Source: Candidatus Moraniibacteriota bacterium (GTDB lineage Bacteria > Patescibacteriota > Minisyncoccia > Moranbacterales > UBA9337). Taken from it: a stretch of 6,121 nt of DNA. Under the pieces are notes generated by a model. The model searched no databases. It saw only the letters and a program-made list of their open reading frames with translations, and was not told the DNA's origin. The stretch is taken from positions 1-6,121 of the forward strand of contig JALNYX010000022.1 in NCBI GenBank assembly GCA_023229615.1. Direction: 5' to 3'. Made by a program: the position numbers and the translations under genes. Within the stretch, counting starts at the first letter, position 1. Each line of letters starts with the position of its first letter. This document shows, in pieces, positions 3,360 through 6,121 of the stretch.

Positions 3360-5762
3360 ATGAATGAAAATATGCCCATACTGCCGCCAGAACCGCTCGC
3401 CCAGCCCGGACCAACACCGGAGTTTTTTACCAAACCTGAAAATCACACTCCTCGGAACAATCCAGTTTCCTCCGAAGAAATTCCGGGTGATATAATATCC
3501 AATAAAAAAAATCCTACAAAAAATACAGGATTTGAAGAATTGAAAAAATATAACTCTCTTGATTTTGCCAACCCTCAAAAGATCAATGATTCCATAGACT
3601 ATGCGCAAATACATTATCCGGAATTATTTTTAATCATAAAAAAATCCATCCAAGAACATGGATATTCTCCTTATGAATTGAAACAACTTTTTCAGTGCGC
3701 CTCCGATCCCAGGTTGCGCCTAGCGATTATTGAGAATTTGCCATATTTCAAGGGATCGCCAGAAAGCGAAAACTCCCAAGAAATCCTAAGGGATACCATC
3801 ATAGACTATACGTACCAAGATGAATCAGACTCAAAATTTGATAGAGATCTCCAATTTATCCCATATTCAACCCTCTACGACGAAAGAAGAGAGTACGACA
3901 TTATTGTAACTGCTGCAATTGAAAATTTAGCCATATATGGCCCGGAGGCCGAGCATAACATGATTTTAGCTTTTAACGGCAACCGGGAAACAGAGTTTAA
4001 ATATAATCAGAAACTCATAGAAGACGAGAAAGCCCGAGGAAGATATATAGACATTACTCCTGATTCCAACAAATCGGCAGATTATTATTCAGATGAATAC
4101 GGAAATACGCATACGGCCGAATGGGGAGAAATGTATTTCACGGATAAGGAAGGCGACCTAAGTGATGGTTTTGGAGAAGATATGAAAGATGAATTTGAAA
4201 TAAATTATTTTTACCATAAAAGGATATTAGATGGATTATTAAAAATAAAAACGCAAAAATCCGCTGACTTTGCTGTTGATTTTATTAAAAATGATCCTCT
4301 TTCGACGTATCTCTACAAGAGCAGTTTAATCGCTCTTATGCAAAATGATAATATAAACTATTCCGCAAAAAAACTCATCGAATTACTAAATCATACTGAC
4401 GTGGATATAAGAAAAAGATCATCCTCTTGCCTATTAAGACTTGAGCTTGGCAAAATCAACATTTCAGATGAAGGTGTTAGGTATCTAGAAAAAATATATG
4501 ATCTTGGAGAATTGAACAACCCCGGATACTTTGCACAAAGATTAACGGCAAAAGGTGACGTTGGAATATTTGACGACCATAAAATCTTGCAAAAATATTT
4601 TAATTTGGGAGATTTGTCTTCGAAAGAAAAAATCATACAACCAAAAATACATGATTTTGTTTATGAAACCTTGTTTTTTTCCCATAAAAATGAAACTTCA
4701 GAACAAACAGAGCAGCGAGAAAGATATTTGCAAGAATTCAAGGAGAATTATTTTGGCTTTTATGAGCAGGATTTTTTTAAAAAAACCGGCATTCTATTCA
4801 ATAACTTAAATTTCCAAGAACAAGGATGGTTTCTTATCTTTTATCATAATGCAAAATATGACAATAAAGAAATATTGCTTGATTTTGCAAGCAAGCACGG
4901 AGAAAACGGACTCAAGTCTTTTTTGTCACTGGAATTCGGCCAGGAAATGGGCGACAAAATCCTCTCCATCGGCCAAAGATTCGACCAGGCGACGGCTGAT
5001 CTGATTTTCGCCAAATACGCGGAACTGGCCGATTTCGCCCAATCTTCGGCGGAATATCTAGCCTCCCAATTTGAGAGCAAAGATCCGAAGGTCGCCCAGC
5101 AAGTCGCCGAACATCTCCTGCTTCGCGGCAAACAACTCCTGGTTCTATGCGCGGAAGACAAAACAATCACCGCCCAGCAAGTTCTGGAAAAATTGAATAG
5201 CATAAAAGCCGAGGTGGAAATTTTCAAAACTTCTTTCGCTGCCATAAAAATAAGTAGTGGAAGTTTTTCTTTGGAAAATATCAAGACCACTAAATTTAAG
5301 ATTACAAACGGAGAAAGTCTTTTGTCCGAAAAAGAAATACTTGATCGGATGCAGGAAATATACGCGCAGAACTATGCCGGTTTTCCGGAAGCTTTCAAGG
5401 AAAAAATTAAAGAAAGCCTGGAAAAAAGACTGGCCAACCCCAAGACCGATTTCTATTGCCTCTACCATCAGAACAAGATAGCGGCATTTTGCAGCATGCT
5501 CCAGCAAGAAGACGGGACGGTACATTTCGCCAATTTCAATGTCGCGCCGGAATACGCAGCTTCGCAAATCGGCAACGCTATGATGGAAGCATCGCTGGAT
5601 GAAGTCGCCAAGAATTTCCCGATTGTCGCCGAAGCCGTGCCGGGACTCAAAATCACTGACACATATTTAAACAAGAAAGGTTTTAAAAAAACCGGAGAAA
5701 TCGAAGTGGCGGGAGTGAAATTATGGCAAATCAGAAAAGAAAAAACATCTGATGCCGCCTAA
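3360..5762 (+). CDS. Large helical (HEAT-like) protein with C-terminal GNAT acetyltransferase domain
   Basis: The 800-aa product has no signal peptide or clear membrane segment, so it is likely cytoplasmic. Residues 1-55 are proline- and asparagine-rich and probably disordered. About 75-440 is mostly helical with HEAT-like pieces (DPRLRLAIIENLPYF 116-130; NHTDVDIRKRSSSCLLRLELG 344-364), interrupted by an acidic Tyr/Asp-rich insert (about 220-280). About 450-630 is further helical sequence. Residues 645-795 look like a GNAT fold: VHFANFNVAPEYAASQIGNAMM (721-742) matches the strand-4/helix-3 acetyl-CoA loop, and YLNKKGFKKTGEI (769-781) the C-terminal motif. The usual Q/R-x-x-G-x-G/A is altered to S-x-x-G-N-A, so activity is uncertain. 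GNAT enzymes move acetyl from acetyl-CoA to an amine; the substrate here is unknown. The ATG at 3360 follows the promoter almost directly; a second ATG is at 3372. Base composition changes sharply within the gene (about 17% GC at 4201-4260, about 53% at 5041-5160). Confidence 0.88.
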   Translation: MNENMPILPPEPLAQPGPTPEFFTKPENHTPRNNPVSSEEIPGDIISNKKNPTKNTGFEELKKYNSLDFANPQKINDSIDYAQIHYPELFLIIKKSIQEHGYSPYELKQLFQCASDPRLRLAIIENLPYFKGSPESENSQEILRDTIIDYTYQDESDSKFDRDLQFIPYSTLYDERREYDIIVTAAIENLAIYGPEAEHNMILAFNGNRETEFKYNQKLIEDEKARGRYIDITPDSNKSADYYSDEYGNTHTAEWGEMYFTDKEGDLSDGFGEDMKDEFEINYFYHKRILDGLLKIKTQKSADFAVDFIKNDPLSTYLYKSSLIALMQNDNINYSAKKLIELLNHTDVDIRKRSSSCLLRLELGKINISDEGVRYLEKIYDLGELNNPGYFAQRLTAKGDVGIFDDHKILQKYFNLGDLSSKEKIIQPKIHDFVYETLFFSHKNETSEQTEQRERYLQEFKENYFGFYEQDFFKKTGILFNNLNFQEQGWFLIFYHNAKYDNKEILLDFASKHGENGLKSFLSLEFGQEMGDKILSIGQRFDQATADLIFAKYAELADFAQSSAEYLASQFESKDPKVAQQVAEHLLLRGKQLLVLCAEDKTITAQQVLEKLNSIKAEVEIFKTSFAAIKISSGSFSLENIKTTKFKITNGESLLSEKEILDRMQEIYAQNYAGFPEAFKEKIKESLEKRLANPKTDFYCLYHQNKIAAFCSMLQQEDGTVHFANFNVAPEYAASQIGNAMMEASLDEVAKNFPIVAEAVPGLKITDTYLNKKGFKKTGEIEVAGVKLWQIRKEKTSDAA

Positions 5763-6121
5763 TTATTATTTTTGGCATTTTCCCACATATTTTCAAAAAG
5801 AATCTTATGCATCGAATAAATATTCGGATCCTGGATAATCACGCCAATCATTCTTTTTTCTTCCAGTGTCACATATGACACCTTGTTGTCATAAATCTGC
5901 ATTATTGTCGCGAAATGCGGCACGTTTTTGACAAACCGGACATCCAGATTCGCTTTTTGATAGCTTTGCAAAATTTCTTTGGTATATCCGGAATCAACCA
6001 ATAGAACTTTTTTACCAATTTTCAGGCGATTTCTTTTTTTGGCATATTCCGTGTTGATTTTTTTAATATGCCGATCAACTTCTTCCATATCGGCATAAGT
6101 ATAAATTTCCGTCCGACTTGC
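5759..6121 (-). CDS. TrmB-like transcriptional regulator, C-terminal part (runs off the window)
   Basis: The frame is open from the window edge, so the N-terminus is missing; 120 residues and the stop (TAG, 5759-5761) are visible. The ATG at 6086-6088 is internal, because coding-like residues (ASRTEIYTYAD) precede it. The order of features matches the PLD-like C-terminal region of TrmB-type regulators as I recall them: an EIYTYAD-like segment, helix EEVDRHIKKINTEYAKKR, strand KKVLLVDSG, the VRFVKNVPHFATIMQIYDNKVSYVTLE stretch, and finally IGVIIQDPNIYSMHKILFENMWE. These proteins carry an N-terminal winged helix that binds DNA, often in response to a sugar or other ligand; that half lies outside the window. 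It converges on the GNAT gene with a 4-bp overlap of stop codons. The lysine- and asparagine-rich C-terminus (ENAKNNN) is unremarkable. Confidence 0.75.
   Translation of the reverse strand, partial: ASRTEIYTYADMEEVDRHIKKINTEYAKKRNRLKIGKKVLLVDSGYTKEILQSYQKANLDVRFVKNVPHFATIMQIYDNKVSYVTLEEKRMIGVIIQDPNIYSMHKILFENMWENAKNNN

Noticed and set aside
4844..5567. Minus-strand open frames of 148, 84 and 140 codons inside the GNAT gene
   Set aside because: They sit in the GC-rich half of the gene, where stop codons are rarer on the opposite strand. Their translations are rich in Ser, Arg, Cys and Phe, show no motif, and conflict with the clear GNAT-domain frame.

Overview
The window looks like a slice of an AT-rich bacterial genome with short intergenic gaps. 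Three of its genes have the style I associate with Patescibacteria (CPR/Parcubacteria): a small two-TM histidine kinase without an extracellular sensor, a TrmB-type regulator with a PLD-like C-terminal half, and a very long alpha-helical protein ending in a GNAT domain. The transposase family is also one I recall from CPR and Omnitrophica-like genomes. This placement is from memory of protein style, not from a marker gene.

Layout, left to right. (1) A sensor histidine kinase on the minus strand (64-1020), with an extended -10 promoter just upstream. (2) A roughly 365-bp non-coding stretch (1021-1384) that is unusually rich in inverted repeats: one pair of 24-bp arms (1101-1207), then three consecutive hairpins between 1225 and 1348. 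(3) A GC-rich minus-strand reading frame (1385-1864) of unknown function, whose 5' end runs into a transposon end and which is probably a truncated gene. (4) A complete-looking insertion sequence (about 1846-3173) with a DD(35)E integrase-fold transposase (1940-3076) and long imperfect terminal inverted repeats. Each end carries two copies of an ~18-bp motif exactly 35 bp apart. (5) An AT-rich gap (3174-3359) ending in an extended -10 promoter that sits almost on the next start codon. (6) An 800-aa protein (3360-5762): a long helical, HEAT-like N-terminal region and a C-terminal GNAT acetyltransferase domain. (7) The C-terminal part of a TrmB-like transcriptional regulator on the minus strand (5759 to the window edge), overlapping the preceding gene tail-to-tail by 4 bp.

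The genes do not form one pathway. The kinase, the GNAT protein and the regulator look like independent transcription units with mixed orientation, and the insertion sequence sits between two regions of very different base composition. The flanks show no target-site duplication, which suggests a rearrangement at this element. The most unexplained part is the hairpin-dense block at 1101-1348. I see no convincing defence system, CRISPR array, tRNA or rRNA.
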